NCBI GenBank assembly: GCA_017509255.1
Contig: JAFWQA010000034.1
Span: forward strand, 1 to 54,371
Origin: Clostridia bacterium
Lineage (GTDB): Bacteria; Bacillota; Clostridia; Christensenellales; Aristaeellaceae
Direction of reading: 5' to 3'
Length of the DNA stretch: 54,371 nt
The notes under the pieces were generated by a model that was not told where the DNA came from, did no database searches, and was given only the letters and a program-made list of their open reading frames with translations. Of this stretch, positions 1 to 8,971 are shown in pieces. A program made the position numbers and the translations under genes. How positions within the stretch are numbered: position 1 is the stretch's first letter; the number at the start of each line of letters is the position of its first letter.

Positions 1-45
1 AAATGCGGTTGGGCCACAGTTGGGGCATTTTCGCACATATAAAAG

Positions 46-74
46 CTGAGACCGTTGATTTACAACGGTCTCAG
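46..74 (-). terminator. Terminator of the tRNA cluster
   Basis: A perfect 12-bp stem with a 5-nt loop lies just past the 3' end of tRNA-Leu. On the minus strand it is followed by CTTTT. Bases 32-38 and 75-81 (CGCACAT and ATGTGCG) are also complementary, so the stem can extend into the tRNA-Leu 3' end. Bases 1-31 hold nothing I can identify. Confidence 0.75.
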
Positions 75-77
75 ATG

Positions 78-161
78 TGCGGGAAACAGGACTTGAACCT
101 GCAAGTACGTACGTACACATGAACCTGAATCATGCGCGTCTGCCAATTCCGCCATTCCCGC
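78..161 (-). tRNA. tRNA-Leu (CAG)
   Basis: An 84-nt class II tRNA with a GCGGGAA/TTCCCGC acceptor stem, a long variable arm and a TTCAGGT anticodon loop, reading CUG codons. The GGTTCAAGTCC T-arm is intact. CCA is not encoded. It is the last gene of the seven-tRNA transcript. Confidence 0.93.
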
Positions 162-166
162 ATAGA

Positions 167-251
<85 letters not shown>

Positions 252-279
252 ATATTCAGTTCCCTCTTGACCCAAAGGG

Positions 280-355
280 TGGAGCTGGCGATGGGACTCG
301 AACCCGCAACCTGCTGATTACAAATCAGCTGCTCTGCCAATTGAGCTACGCCAGC
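280..355 (-). tRNA. tRNA-Thr (TGT)
   Basis: A 76-nt tRNA with GCTGGCG/CGCCAGC acceptor and anticodon loop TTTGTAA on a GCTGA/TCAGC stem. CCA is encoded. Confidence 0.95.
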
Positions 356-397
356 ACGAAGCTCTGCTTTTTCAGTCGCGGTTCCTTTTGCAAAAGG

Positions 398-474
398 TGG
401 CGACCCGGATGGGGCTCGAACCCACGACCTCCAGCGTGACAGGCTGGCGCTCTAACCAACTGAGCTACCGGGCC
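398..474 (-). tRNA. tRNA-Asp (GTC)
   Basis: A 77-nt tRNA with GGCCCGG/CCGGGTC acceptor, discriminator G as usual for tRNA-Asp, anticodon loop CTGTCAC and encoded CCA. Confidence 0.95.
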
Positions 475-487
475 AGGAAAAAGGCTG

Positions 488-561
488 TGGGCCTTCAGGG
501 ACTTGAACCCCGGACCAACCGGTTATGAGCCGGCCGCTCTGACCAACTGAGCTAAAGGCCC
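488..561 (-). tRNA. tRNA with CAT anticodon, probably elongator Met
   Basis: A 74-nt tRNA with GGGCCTT/AAGGCCC acceptor and anticodon loop CTCATAA. The acceptor begins with a normal G-C pair, so it is not initiator fMet. Elongator Met is the likely call. A tRNA-Ile2 whose C34 is modified to lysidine shares this anticodon and is not excluded. CCA is not encoded. Confidence 0.88.
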
Positions 562-584
562 AAACCGGAAAGGAAGAAAAGGAG

Positions 585-657
585 TGACTCCGCCGGGATT
601 CGAACCCGGGTAGCCGCCGTGAAAGGGCGGTGTCTTAGGCCTCTTGACCACGGAGCC
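585..657 (-). tRNA. tRNA-Glu (TTC)
   Basis: A 73-nt tRNA with GGCTCCG/CGGAGTC acceptor (one wobble), anticodon loop CTTTCAC on a CCGCC/GGCGG stem, and a GGTTCGAATCC T-arm. CCA is not encoded. Confidence 0.94.
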
Positions 658-678
658 ACGTAACTAGGGTGGAATGAG

Positions 679-753
679 TCGGGGTGAAGGGATTCGAACC
701 CCCGGCCCCATGCTCCCAAAGCACGTGCGCTAGCCAGACTGCGCTACACCCCG
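679..753 (-). tRNA. tRNA-Pro (TGG)
   Basis: A 75-nt tRNA with CGGGGTG/CACCCCG acceptor, anticodon loop TTTGGGA and a GGTTCGAATCC T-arm. It is the first gene of the tRNA transcript. CCA is not encoded. Confidence 0.94.
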
Positions 754-794
754 GTGCATCCTTCCTACGGTCTTCCCCGCAGGCGACATCAGTT

Positions 795-823
795 AATATA
801 CACGAAGAAAAAGGGTTTGTCAA
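795..823 (-). promoter_or_regulatory. Promoter of the tRNA operon
   Basis: On the minus strand TTGACA, a 17-nt spacer and TATATT lie about 42 nt upstream of tRNA-Pro: a near-consensus sigma-A promoter that can serve all seven tRNAs. Confidence 0.85.
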
Positions 824-847
824 TCGTTTTTTTGAAAAAAATCGGAT

Positions 848-879
848 AAAAAAGTGAGGCGTTTCCTGCCGGAAACGCC
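848..879 (-). terminator. Terminator after the DUF368 gene
   Basis: Stem GGCGTTTCC/GGAAACGCC with a 4-nt loop, followed on the minus strand by TCACTTTTTT. It separates the DUF368 transcript from the tRNA promoter. Confidence 0.85.
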
Positions 880-903
880 CCGTCTGTTTTTATCCTTTTC
901 CGC

Positions 904-1776
904 TTATTCCTTCGCGGTTTCCGGATCCCCGCCCAGCTTCATCGCGACGAATACGCCCAGGGCAAGCGCCGCAACGGCTGCAGCACAGATCCAGACGTTG
1001 AAGCCCTCATAGATGCTTTTATCCATCAGGATCACGACGGGAGAGGCCGCCACCATGCCGAGAATGCCGCAGTAGGTCCTTCCCTTCCATTTCTTCATCA
1101 GGAAGGCGATCAGCTTCGCGATCGCGAAAATACCGAAAACGATGCCCAGCAGGAAGGGCAGCAGGATCCCGATATTGTGCAGGATCACGTCGCCCGCTCC
1201 CTGAGTGATGCCGTGCAGCAGGTCCGGGATCGCGCCGGTCACGATGGGCTCATAGTAGCCCAGCGTCTTGAGGATCATGCTTCCGGATACGCCGGGGATC
1301 ACCATGGTCGCGGAGGAAACGGCGCCCAGGAGGAACAGCTTGATGACCTCGCCGACATTCAGGGAGATCGTCGTGCTGTTTTCCTTCTCGATCACCTTCA
1401 GCGCGACCACCAGCGCGAACAGGATAGCGAAAACCAGCGCGCCCTGCCAGCCGATCTTCTCGCCCTTCATTTCCTTCAGGATAAAGGGCAGGCTGCCCAG
1501 GATCAGGCCGATGAACAGCGCGTTGGTCGGCAGCGGGAAGTTCCCGAAGGCGGCCTTCAGCCCGATGGCGCCCAGCGCGATGGCCAGCACCATGCCCAGC
1601 AGGTAGGGCCAGAGCACCCGGATGCATTCCCTGAACTTTTTCAGCAGGTTATTGATGCTCCAGATGATCTTGTCGTAAATGCCCATGGAGACCATCATCG
1701 TACCGCCGGAAACGCCCGGGATCACGTTGGCCAGGCCGATCACCATGCCGCGCAGTATGTCAAGAAGCCATTTCAT
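904..1776 (-). CDS. popT: DUF368 membrane protein, PopT-type undecaprenyl-phosphate translocase
   Basis: A 290-residue polytopic membrane protein of the DUF368 family. Family knowledge: DUF368 (PopT) proteins, like DedA/UptA proteins, return the lipid carrier undecaprenyl phosphate across the cytoplasmic membrane for reuse in envelope synthesis. Seen: a duplicated signature, ANVIPGVSGGTM near residue 17 and MVIPGVSGSM near residue 162, with about eight hydrophobic segments, typical of the family's two inverted halves. The ATG overlaps the stop of the upstream zinc-ribbon gene as ATGA, with GGAGGATATG before it, so translation is coupled. A strong terminator follows. The substrate assignment is by family only. 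Confidence 0.88.
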   Translation of the reverse strand: MKWLLDILRGMVIGLANVIPGVSGGTMMVSMGIYDKIIWSINNLLKKFRECIRVLWPYLLGMVLAIALGAIGLKAAFGNFPLPTNALFIGLILGSLPFILKEMKGEKIGWQGALVFAILFALVVALKVIEKENSTTISLNVGEVIKLFLLGAVSSATMVIPGVSGSMILKTLGYYEPIVTGAIPDLLHGITQGAGDVILHNIGILLPFLLGIVFGIFAIAKLIAFLMKKWKGRTYCGILGMVAASPVVILMDKSIYEGFNVWICAAAVAALALGVFVAMKLGGDPETAKE

Positions 1777-2012
1777 CTTTCATATCCTCCGTCATCTTCC
1801 CATTGACCGTCGTCCGGTTCAAAATCCGCCGCCAGGCTTTCCGGAGAGAACCGCGGGTCAAAGGCCAGCGAAGCCAGCCTGTCCTTTGTGACCACGGTAT
1901 CCGTGCCGAGGCAGTCATTGCAGCGGTAGCCGCAGTCCGGACACACACAGCCCAGATGGTCGCTTTCCGCCTGTATCATATAGGTCCCGCATTCCTTGCA
2001 GCTGCAGCGCAT
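1773..2012 (-). CDS. Small zinc-ribbon protein coupled to the DUF368 gene
   Basis: A 79-residue protein of unknown function. Eight cysteines in the first 34 residues (CSCKEC, CVCPDC, CNDC) look like one or two zinc-binding knuckles. The C-terminal half is acidic with no recognised motif. The start has GGAGGGAAGG just upstream and a promoter about 30 nt away. The stop overlaps the DUF368 start by ATGA, so the two proteins are made together. Cys-rich proteins of this size can bind nucleic acid or other proteins; I do not assign a role. Confidence 0.75.
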   Translation of the reverse strand: MRCSCKECGTYMIQAESDHLGCVCPDCGYRCNDCLGTDTVVTKDRLASLAFDPRFSPESLAADFEPDDGQWEDDGGYER

Positions 2013-2042
2013 ACCCTTCCCTCCGTTTCAGACAGCCATCAG

Positions 2043-2071
2043 ATTATATCAGAGCTTCCGGCTTTCTTCAA
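2043..2071 (-). promoter_or_regulatory. Promoter of the zinc-ribbon/DUF368 operon
   Basis: On the minus strand TTGAAG, 17 nt, TATAAT. It directly abuts the T-tract of the hpf terminator. Confidence 0.7.
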
Positions 2072-2072
2072 C

Positions 2073-2100
2073 AAAAAAAGTGGGCCGCGTTCCGCGGCCC
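2073..2100 (-). terminator. Terminator after hpf
   Basis: Stem GGGCCGCG/CGCGGCCC with a 3-nt loop, followed on the minus strand by ACTTTTTTTG. Confidence 0.88.
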
Positions 2101-2117
2101 GGGGCGAGATTTCCGAT

Positions 2118-2651
2118 TTATGCTTCCGGCTCGAGCAGGCCCAGGTTCCCGTCCTTCCTCAGGTACAGGACGTTGGTCCGCTCGGTGTCGATGTTAACGA
2201 AGGCGAAGAAGCTGTGACCCAGCAGTTCCATTTCGATGATGGCGTCTTCCACGCTCATCGGGCGGACCGGGAAGGTTTTCCTCTTGACGACCTTCAGCTC
2301 CTCTTCTTCGGGTTCTTCTTCAATGTATTCGGGGGCCTCGGGGAATGCTTCCTCGCGCAGGCGCTTGCCCAGCTTAGTCCTGTGCTTGCGGATCATCCGC
2401 TCCATCTTGGCCAGGGAATGGTCGATCGCGATAAACAGGTTCTCATCGGAGGACTCGGTACGCAGGATCACGTTCTTCCCCATCGGTACGGTGATCTCAA
2501 CCACCCGCACATTGTCCTTTTCCTTGTGCATGCGGACCTGCATTTCCGTTTCCGGCCAGAGGTACTTGCCCATGGTGGCGGTCTTCTTTTCGATCCTGCT
2601 GGTAATGCCCGGGGTCACGACCATGTTGCGCGCGTTAATCGTCAGTTTCAT
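2118..2651 (-). CDS. hpf: Long-form ribosome hibernation promoting factor
   Basis: A 177-residue HPF. Family knowledge: it binds the decoding region of the 30S subunit in stationary phase, and its C-terminal domain dimerises ribosomes into inactive 100S particles. Seen: an S30AE/RaiA-like N-terminal domain (MKLTINARN start, RMHKEKDNVRVVEITV), an acidic linker near residue 120, and a C-terminal dimerisation domain with KTFPVRPMSVEDAIIEMELLGH. The ATG at 2651 is chosen because HPFs begin this way. The GGAG before it is about 13 nt away, longer than usual. An in-frame ATG 27 nt upstream has no ribosome-binding site. No confident promoter was seen in the 280-nt gap to metF. Confidence 0.93.
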   Translation of the reverse strand: MKLTINARNMVVTPGITSRIEKKTATMGKYLWPETEMQVRMHKEKDNVRVVEITVPMGKNVILRTESSDENLFIAIDHSLAKMERMIRKHRTKLGKRLREEAFPEAPEYIEEEPEEEELKVVKRKTFPVRPMSVEDAIIEMELLGHSFFAFVNIDTERTNVLYLRKDGNLGLLEPEA

Positions 2652-2931
2652 AAATCTGTTTGGGCTCCTTTCAATCATTTGGATGATACTGAAAGAGCGT
2701 GGACAAACCGGTTCATCCTCGTCCGGCCTTCCACGTCATTCTGTGTGCCATGGGCACCACATCCTTCCGCTTGTCTTTTTCTGTTTATATATTTCGCCGG
2801 TGTTTTTTCCGATTCCTTCTTTCTTTGCTCTTTTTCGCAAAAATTTCGACCATTTATCACAAACCGGACAAATACGTTCTTTTCCTTGATTTCCGCCGTC
2901 AGGTGATGCAAAATAACAGGGAGGTGATCGT

Positions 2932-3807
2932 ATGAAACTGACAGAACTGCTCCGGGGCGACAGGCTCCATCTGAGCTTTGAAGTCTTCCCGCCCAAGACC
3001 TCCACAGCATTTGAGGACGTCCGCGCCGCGGTGGAAGAAATCGCCGCGCTCAGGCCGTCCTTTGTTTCCGTCACCTACGGCGCCGGCGGCGGCACGAGCG
3101 AGTTTACCCTCAGCATCGCCGAGGATATCCTCCGCACGCAGCATGTGCCGACCCTGGCGCACCTCACCTGCGTTTCCTCAACGCGGGAGACCGTACGGGA
3201 GCGCATCGCCGCCATGAAGCAGGCCGGCATCGAGAACGTCATGGCCCTGCGCGGTGACCTGACGCCGGAGCTGATGAACACGGACCGGAGCAAATGGGAT
3301 TACCGTTATGCCATTGAGCTGGTCCGGGATCTGAAGGAAAGCGGCGCAGATTTCTGCATCGGCGGCGCCTGCTATCCGGAAAAGCATCCGGAAAGCGCCG
3401 ATTCCGTGGAGGATATCATCCACCTGAAGGAAAAAGTGGACGCAGGCTGCGAGTTCCTGACCACGCAGATGTTCTTTGACAACAACCTGCTCTACCGCTA
3501 TCTCTACCGCATCCGGGAAAAGGGCATCGAGGTGCCCGTGATCCCCGGCATCATGCCCATCACCAACGCGAAGCAGGTGGAACGGGCCATCCGCCTGAGC
3601 GGCAGCTTCATGCCCACGCGCTTCCGCTCCCTTGTGGACAAGTTCGGCTCCAGCCCCGCCGCCATGAAGCAGGCCGGCATCATCTACGCCACGGATCAGA
3701 TCATTGACCTGTACGCCAACGGCGTCAAAAACGTCCATGTATATACGATGAACAAGCCCGACGTGGCTGCAAGCATCCTGAAAAATCTCTCGGATATACT
3801 GGGATGA
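2932..3807 (+). CDS. metF: 5,10-methylenetetrahydrofolate reductase
   Basis: A 291-residue MetF, an FAD enzyme that reduces methylene-THF to methyl-THF, the methyl donor for MetH. Seen: the TIM-barrel signature starting LSFEVFPPKT, with VTYGAGG, a MALRGDL segment and a CIGGACYPEKHPES stretch; the length is normal for bacterial MetF. GGAGGTGATCGT precedes the ATG. Its stop region overlaps an upstream in-frame ATG of metH, and the true metH start is 21 nt downstream, so the two form an operon. No SAM riboswitch or T-box is visible in the roughly 280 nt upstream. A weak promoter candidate (TTGATT, 17 nt, CAAAAT) lies near 2890-2920. Confidence 0.95.
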   Translation: MKLTELLRGDRLHLSFEVFPPKTSTAFEDVRAAVEEIAALRPSFVSVTYGAGGGTSEFTLSIAEDILRTQHVPTLAHLTCVSSTRETVRERIAAMKQAGIENVMALRGDLTPELMNTDRSKWDYRYAIELVRDLKESGADFCIGGACYPEKHPESADSVEDIIHLKEKVDAGCEFLTTQMFFDNNLLYRYLYRIREKGIEVPVIPGIMPITNAKQVERAIRLSGSFMPTRFRSLVDKFGSSPAAMKQAGIIYATDQIIDLYANGVKNVHVYTMNKPDVAASILKNLSDILG

Positions 3808-3827
3808 ACGTTCCGGAGGAAAAAGCC

Positions 3828-6206
3828 ATGAATATACTGGAATATATGAAGGATCACTTCGTGCTGCTGGACGGCGGCACGGGGACCGTGCTGCAGGCCG
3901 CCGGGCTGAAGAGCGGGGAAAGGCCCGAAGCCTGGAGCCTGTCCCGCCCGGAGGAGATCGTGAAGCTGCACGCCTCCTACATGGCAGCCGGTTCCAACGT
4001 CGTGGTCACGAACACCTTCGGTGTCAATCCTCTGCACTACTCCCCGGAGGAAACGGAGACGCTGGTCGCCGCCGGCATCGCCCGCGCCCGGGAGGCGCAG
4101 AAGTCCTGCACGGACCATCCGACCTTTGTGGCGATGGACCTGGGGCCCACCGGCAAGCTGCTGGAGCCGCTGGGCTACCTTCCCTTTGAGGACGCGGTGG
4201 AATGCTATGCCCTGCTGGCCCGCCTCGGCGTGAAATACGGCGCGGATCTCTTTTTTATCGAGACCATGAACGATTCCATGGAGACGAAGGCCGCGCTGCT
4301 CGCGGTGAAGGAAAACAGCAGCCTGCCGGTCTTCGTATCCAATGCCTACAGCGAAAACGGCCGCCTGCTTTCCGGCGCTGAGCCGGCCGCCATGGTCGCC
4401 CTGCTGGAGGGCATGGGTGCGGACGCCATCGGCGTCAACTGCTCCATGGGGCCGGACGGCCTCGCGCCGATCGTCCGGGAATACCTGGCCCACGCCTCCG
4501 TCCCGGTGCTGATGAAGGCCAACGCCGGCCTTCCCCGGGTGGAAAACGGCACCACCGTCTATGACGTCGACCCGGATGCCTTCGCGGAGACCGAGGTTCA
4601 GCTTGCGCGCGAGGGCGCCCGCATCCTTGGCGGCTGCTGCGGCACAACGCCCGCGCATATCCGCGCCCTTTCCGAAAGGCTGAAGGGGCTTGCTCCCCTG
4701 CCTGTTGCGGAAAAGGAGGAGACCGTCGTTTCCTCCGGTACGCGGGCCGTCTTTTTCGGGGCAAAGCCGCTGCTGATCGGCGAGCGCATCAATCCCACCG
4801 GCAAAAAGCGCCTGAAGCAGGCGCTGCTGGAAAACGACTTCCCCTATGTGCTGGAGCAGGCCACCTCGCAGGAGGAAAAGGGCGTGCACCTGCTGGACGT
4901 CAACGCCGGCCTGCCCGGGATCGACGAGCCGGCCGTCCTGTCCTCCCTGGTCAAAGAGCTGCAGGCGGTCGTTTCCGTGCCTCTGCAGATCGACACCTCC
5001 GACCCTGCAGCCATGGAGCGCGCCCTGCGCGTTTACAACGGCAAAGCGCTGATCAACTCCGTCAACGGCAAGCAGGAGAGCATGGACGCCGTTTTCCCGC
5101 TGGTCAAAAAATACGGCGGTACCGTGATCGCCCTCACACTGGATGAGGATGGCATCCCGGAGACCGTGGAGGGCCGCGTCGCGGTGGCTGAAAGGATCAT
5201 CGCAGAAGCGGCAAAATACGGCATCGGGCGAAAGGACCTTGTTTTCGATACGCTGGCAATGACCGTTTCCGCCGCCCCGGAGGCAGCTCAGGTCACTCTG
5301 GCCTCCCTGGATCATATCCGCCATACCCTCGGCTGTCATACCAGTCTCGGCGTCAGCAACGTCTCCTTCGGCCTGCCCGCCCGGGACGGCATCAACGCCA
5401 CCTTCTTCGCCCTGGCGATGGAGCGCGGCCTGTCCGCCGCCATCATGAACCCGTTCTCGGACGCTGTAATGCGCTCCTACAGGGCCTTCCTGGCGCTTCA
5501 CGCGCTGGACCCGAACTGCGGCGGCTGGATCGCCGCAGCCGCGGCTCAGACGGAGCAGAAGCCCGCGGCGGCGCCCGCCGAGGAGGAAACGTCCCTGAAC
5601 CGCGCGGTGATCAAGGGCTTCCGCAAGCAGGCAGCCGAGCTGACCCGGAAGCTGATCGAAACCCTGGACCCGATGGAGATCATCCGCGGGGAGGTCATTC
5701 CCGCGCTGAATACCGTCGGCGAGGGCTTTGAAAAGAATACGGTCTTCCTTCCCCAGCTGCTGATGAGCGCCGAGGCGGCCTCCGCCGCCTTTGAGGTCGT
5801 CAGGGAGGATGCGCAGAGGAACCGGACCTGCCGGGAGGTCCGCGGCCGCATCGTGCTGGCCACCGTCAAGGGGGACGTGCACGACATCGGCAAGAACATC
5901 GTCCGCCTGCTGCTGGAGAACTACGGCTTTGAGGTGCTGGATTTGGGCAAGGACGTCCCGCCGGAAACCGTGCTGGAGACCGTACGGCGGGAAAACATCC
6001 GTCTGGTCGGCCTCAGCGCGCTGATGACCACCACCGTGCCCGCCATGGAGGAGACCATCCACCTGCTGAACCGGGAGGCGCCCGGGGTGAAGATCGTGGT
6101 CGGCGGCGCCGTGCTGACCCAGGATTATGCCGACCAGATCGGGGCGGATCACTACGCGCCGGACGCGATGGACACCGTCCGCTACGCGGAGGAGTTCTTC
6201 GCCTGA
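3828..6206 (+). CDS. metH: Cobalamin-dependent methionine synthase without activation domain
   Basis: A 792-residue MetH that transfers a methyl group from methyl-THF through B12 to homocysteine. Domains in order: homocysteine-binding barrel (about 1-290) with zinc cysteines in GVNCSMGP (near 205) and GGCCGTTP (near 268); pterin-binding barrel (about 310-570) starting LLIGERINPTGKK; B12 cap (about 590-670); B12-binding domain with GDVHDIGKNI, where His about 685 is the cobalt ligand. The C-terminal SAM-binding reactivation domain of E. coli MetH is absent, as in many Clostridia and Thermotoga, so reactivation needs a separate protein not seen here. The start at 3828 is preceded by GGAGGA; an upstream in-frame ATG at 3804 has no ribosome-binding site. 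Confidence 0.95.
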   Translation: MNILEYMKDHFVLLDGGTGTVLQAAGLKSGERPEAWSLSRPEEIVKLHASYMAAGSNVVVTNTFGVNPLHYSPEETETLVAAGIARAREAQKSCTDHPTFVAMDLGPTGKLLEPLGYLPFEDAVECYALLARLGVKYGADLFFIETMNDSMETKAALLAVKENSSLPVFVSNAYSENGRLLSGAEPAAMVALLEGMGADAIGVNCSMGPDGLAPIVREYLAHASVPVLMKANAGLPRVENGTTVYDVDPDAFAETEVQLAREGARILGGCCGTTPAHIRALSERLKGLAPLPVAEKEETVVSSGTRAVFFGAKPLLIGERINPTGKKRLKQALLENDFPYVLEQATSQEEKGVHLLDVNAGLPGIDEPAVLSSLVKELQAVVSVPLQIDTSDPAAMERALRVYNGKALINSVNGKQESMDAVFPLVKKYGGTVIALTLDEDGIPETVEGRVAVAERIIAEAAKYGIGRKDLVFDTLAMTVSAAPEAAQVTLASLDHIRHTLGCHTSLGVSNVSFGLPARDGINATFFALAMERGLSAAIMNPFSDAVMRSYRAFLALHALDPNCGGWIAAAAAQTEQKPAAAPAEEETSLNRAVIKGFRKQAAELTRKLIETLDPMEIIRGEVIPALNTVGEGFEKNTVFLPQLLMSAEAASAAFEVVREDAQRNRTCREVRGRIVLATVKGDVHDIGKNIVRLLLENYGFEVLDLGKDVPPETVLETVRRENIRLVGLSALMTTTVPAMEETIHLLNREAPGVKIVVGGAVLTQDYADQIGADHYAPDAMDTVRYAEEFFA

Positions 6207-6227
6207 GCTGTTTCAGAGCATATAAAA

Positions 6228-6262
6228 TGAGGAGGGAGCTTTCGCTCTCTCCCCATTTTTTT
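6228..6262. terminator. Bidirectional terminator between metH and the GH94 gene
   Basis: Stem GAGGGAGC/GCTCTCTC extended by flanking pairs, then CCATTTTTTT on the plus strand for metH. On the minus strand it is followed by CATTTTATA and can end the convergent GH94 transcript. Confidence 0.82.
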
Positions 6263-6269
6263 GCGGTCC

Positions 6270-8711
6270 TTATCCCAGAATGACCTTTACCTCGTGGGTC
6301 CCGTCGGCAAATGCGGGCACCACGTTTCCTTCGACGGCCTTGCCGTCCACGGTCACCTGCTTCACACCGCGGCACACATGCGCGGCGTTCACGATCTCCA
6401 CGTTGTACACGGCGCCGCGGAAGCGGCGGCTGACCTTGTAGCCGTCCCAGGTGTGCGGGATGCACGGATCGATCTTCAGGCCGTCCCAGTCGGGCTTGAT
6501 GCCGAGGATGTAATTGCTGATCACATAGAAGTTCCAGGCGGCCGTGCCGGTCAGCCAGCTGTTCTTGGCCTGGCCGAAGTGGGCGGCATCCTTGCCGGCG
6601 ATCATCTGGCTGTAGACGTAGGGCTCCATCTTGTGCAGGTCGGAGATCTCCTCGCGCCAGGCGGGAGCGATCCGGCTGTACAGGTCAAAGGCCCGGTCGC
6701 CGTGGCCGACCACAGTCTCCGCGGCAATGATCCACGGATTGTTGTGACAGAAAATGCCGGCGTTTTCCTTGTATCCCGGCGGATAGGAGCTGACCTCGCC
6801 CAGCTCGAGATGATATTCCTTATAGGCGGGCTGCAGCAGCACGATGCCGTGCTCCGTCTCCAGGTACTTATGCACGCTCTCCAGCGCCTTTTCGGCTTTT
6901 CCGTCCTCCACGCCCACGCCGGCCATCACGCAGTAGCCCTGACTCTCGATGAAGATCTTGCCGTCGTCGCATTCTTTGCTGCCGATCTTGCGGCCCATCG
7001 CGTCATAGGCGCGCACGAACCATTCGCCGTCCCAGCCGTCCTTCTCGATGGCGGCGGTCATTTCGTCGATATTCTTCTGATAGGCCTCCGCCTTCGCGGT
7101 ATGGCCCAGCCGCTTCTCGATCGCCACCAGCTCGGGAGCGATGGAAACGAACATGCCGGCGATCAGCACGCTCTCGGCGACCCGGTCGTCCGGGGCGTTG
7201 GGATTGGAGAAGGTCTGGAAGCTTTCGTCCGGCGTGTCGGAATAGCAGTTCAGGTTCAGACAGTCGTTCCAGTCCGCGCGGCCGATCAGCGGCAGGCCGT
7301 GCGGGCCGCGGTTGTTCACCACGTGCTCCAGGCTCACCTCCAGATGCTCCAGCAGCGTGCCGCAGTCATCCGGATTGCAGTCAAAGGGCGTCGGGGCATC
7401 CAGGATGCCGAAGTCGCCCGTTTCCTTGATATAGGCAGCCGTTCCGGCGATCAGCCACAGGGGGTCGTCCCCGAAGCCTCCGCCGATATCGTTGTTGCCC
7501 TTCTTGGTCAGGGGCTGGTACTGATGGTAGCAGCCGCCGTCGCGGAACTGGGTCGCCGCGATGTCCAGGATGCGCTCTCGCGCGCGTTCCGGGATCTGGT
7601 GCACGAAGCCCAGCAGATCCTGGCTGGAATCGCGGAAGCCCATGCCGCGGCCGATGCCGCTCTCGAACATGGAGGTGCTCCGGCTCATGTTGAAGGTCAC
7701 CATGCACTGATAGGGGTTCCAGATGTTGACCATCCGGCCCAGCTTCTCGTTGTCCGTGGTCAGTACATAGGCGCTGAGCAGGTTGTCCCAGTGTTTCTTC
7801 AGGGCGTTGAAGGCGTCTTCGATCTGCTCATCGGTCGTCAGGCGGCTGAGCAGCTCCTTCGCCGGCTTCTTGTTGATGACGCCGGGCTTTTCCCATTTTT
7901 CCTCAGCGGGGAGCTCAACATAGCCCAGCACGAAGTTGAACCTTTTGCTTTCACCCTTTTCCAGATGCACCCTGATCTGGTGGGAAGCCATGGGCTGCCA
8001 GCCGGAGGCGATGGAATTGCTCATCTTCCCGTTCATCACGGCCTGGGGATTCTCAAAGCCGTTGTACATGCCCAGGAAGCTCTCCATATCGGTGTCAAAG
8101 CCGTCGATAGGCGTGTTTACCGCGAAGAAGGAGTAGTGGTTCCGGCGCTCCCGGTATTCGGTCTTGTGGTAGACCACGCCGTCCTCCACCTCCACCTCGC
8201 CGGTGGAGAAATTGCGCTGGAAGTTCAGCATGTCATCCTGCGCGTTCCACAGGCAGAACTCCACAAAGCTGTTCAGGATGACATCCTTTGCCCCTTCGCT
8301 CTCGTTGGTCAGGGTGATCTGATGTACCTCGGCGTCAAAGCCCATGGGCACGAAGCTCAGCTGGCTCGCCTTCAGGCCGTTCTTTTTGCCGATGATCACG
8401 GTATAGCCCATGCCGTGGCGACAGGAATACTCATCCAGCTCGGTCTTCACGGGCTTCCAGCCGGGGTTCCACACGGTCCCGTTGTCATTGATGTAGAAAT
8501 AGCGCCCGCCGTTGTCCACGGGCATATTGTTGTAGCGGTAGCGGGTGATCCGGCGCAGCCGCGCGTCCCGGTAGAAGCAGTAGCCGCCGGCCGTGTTGCT
8601 GATGATCCCGAAAAACTTCTCGCAGCCGAGGTAGTTGATCCACGGATAAGGGGTACGGGGCGTTTCAATCACGTATTCCCGCGCTTTGTCATCAAAGTGA
8701 CCGTATTTCAT
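6270..8711 (-). CDS. GH94 glycoside phosphorylase, cellobiose phosphorylase type
   Basis: An 813-residue cytoplasmic enzyme of GH94. Family knowledge: these cleave beta-1,4-glucobiose or cellodextrins with phosphate to give glucose 1-phosphate, saving ATP. Seen: N-terminal beta-sandwich (KYGHFDD...YPWINYLG), an (alpha/alpha)6 barrel with [33 protein letters not shown] with D480 where the catalytic acid is expected, and [15 protein letters not shown] near the phosphate site. Length matches cellobiose phosphorylase (about 810); laminaribiose or cellodextrin specificity cannot be excluded. The start at 8711 follows GGAGGG; an ATG 30 nt upstream lacks one. The gene diverges from the opp operon. 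Confidence 0.9.
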   Translation of the reverse strand: MKYGHFDDKAREYVIETPRTPYPWINYLGCEKFFGIISNTAGGYCFYRDARLRRITRYRYNNMPVDNGGRYFYINDNGTVWNPGWKPVKTELDEYSCRHGMGYTVIIGKKNGLKASQLSFVPMGFDAEVHQITLTNESEGAKDVILNSFVEFCLWNAQDDMLNFQRNFSTGEVEVEDGVVYHKTEYRERRNHYSFFAVNTPIDGFDTDMESFLGMYNGFENPQAVMNGKMSNSIASGWQPMASHQIRVHLEKGESKRFNFVLGYVELPAEEKWEKPGVINKKPAKELLSRLTTDEQIEDAFNALKKHWDNLLSAYVLTTDNEKLGRMVNIWNPYQCMVTFNMSRSTSMFESGIGRGMGFRDSSQDLLGFVHQIPERARERILDIAATQFRDGGCYHQYQPLTKKGNNDIGGGFGDDPLWLIAGTAAYIKETGDFGILDAPTPFDCNPDDCGTLLEHLEVSLEHVVNNRGPHGLPLIGRADWNDCLNLNCYSDTPDESFQTFSNPNAPDDRVAESVLIAGMFVSIAPELVAIEKRLGHTAKAEAYQKNIDEMTAAIEKDGWDGEWFVRAYDAMGRKIGSKECDDGKIFIESQGYCVMAGVGVEDGKAEKALESVHKYLETEHGIVLLQPAYKEYHLELGEVSSYPPGYKENAGIFCHNNPWIIAAETVVGHGDRAFDLYSRIAPAWREEISDLHKMEPYVYSQMIAGKDAAHFGQAKNSWLTGTAAWNFYVISNYILGIKPDWDGLKIDPCIPHTWDGYKVSRRFRGAVYNVEIVNAAHVCRGVKQVTVDGKAVEGNVVPAFADGTHEVKVILG

Positions 8712-8769
8712 GGAGCTATCCCTCCTGATTATATTGGGCATTCATTTTTTCACGCCCGCGATCGGATGA

Positions 8770-8804
8770 ATTATAGCATAATCCTTTGGTAAACGCAATC
8801 GTTT
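8770..8804 (-). promoter_or_regulatory. Promoter of the GH94 gene with an overlapping LacI-like operator candidate
   Basis: On the minus strand TTGCGT (8793-8798), 17 nt, TATAAT (8770-8775). The -35 is embedded in an imperfect palindrome, AAACG-N4-CGTTT (8791-8804), resembling the CG-containing operators of LacI-family sugar regulators. No LacI-type gene is in the window. The rest of 8805-8971 shows no gene or clear structure. Confidence 0.6.
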
Positions 8805-8971
8805 TCACGAAAGCCTTCCCTCTTTCCGTTTTCTCCGGTATTTCCCTGTTTTCAACGCTTCCGGGCTTTTCTCCGGAAGCCCCTTTCCCGCCCTTCCGGA
8901 CCGTATGATCGTTTTTTTCATCTGTTTGCCGTATGCTGTATACCAAATGCAAGAAGAATACAGCTGTTTCC

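Noticed and set aside
2679-2931. A SAM riboswitch or T-box before metF
   Set aside because: I looked for the SAM-I core and T-box motif in this 250-nt gap and saw neither.
3696-6152. An 818-codon minus-strand opening opposite metH
   Set aside because: The protein looks like reverse-strand translation of GC-rich coding sequence, and metF/metH on the other strand are unambiguous.
6261-8792. An 843-codon plus-strand opening opposite the GH94 gene
   Set aside because: It is the antisense shadow of GH94. It is rich in His, Val, Gln and Asp without domain motifs, and has no ribosome-binding site.
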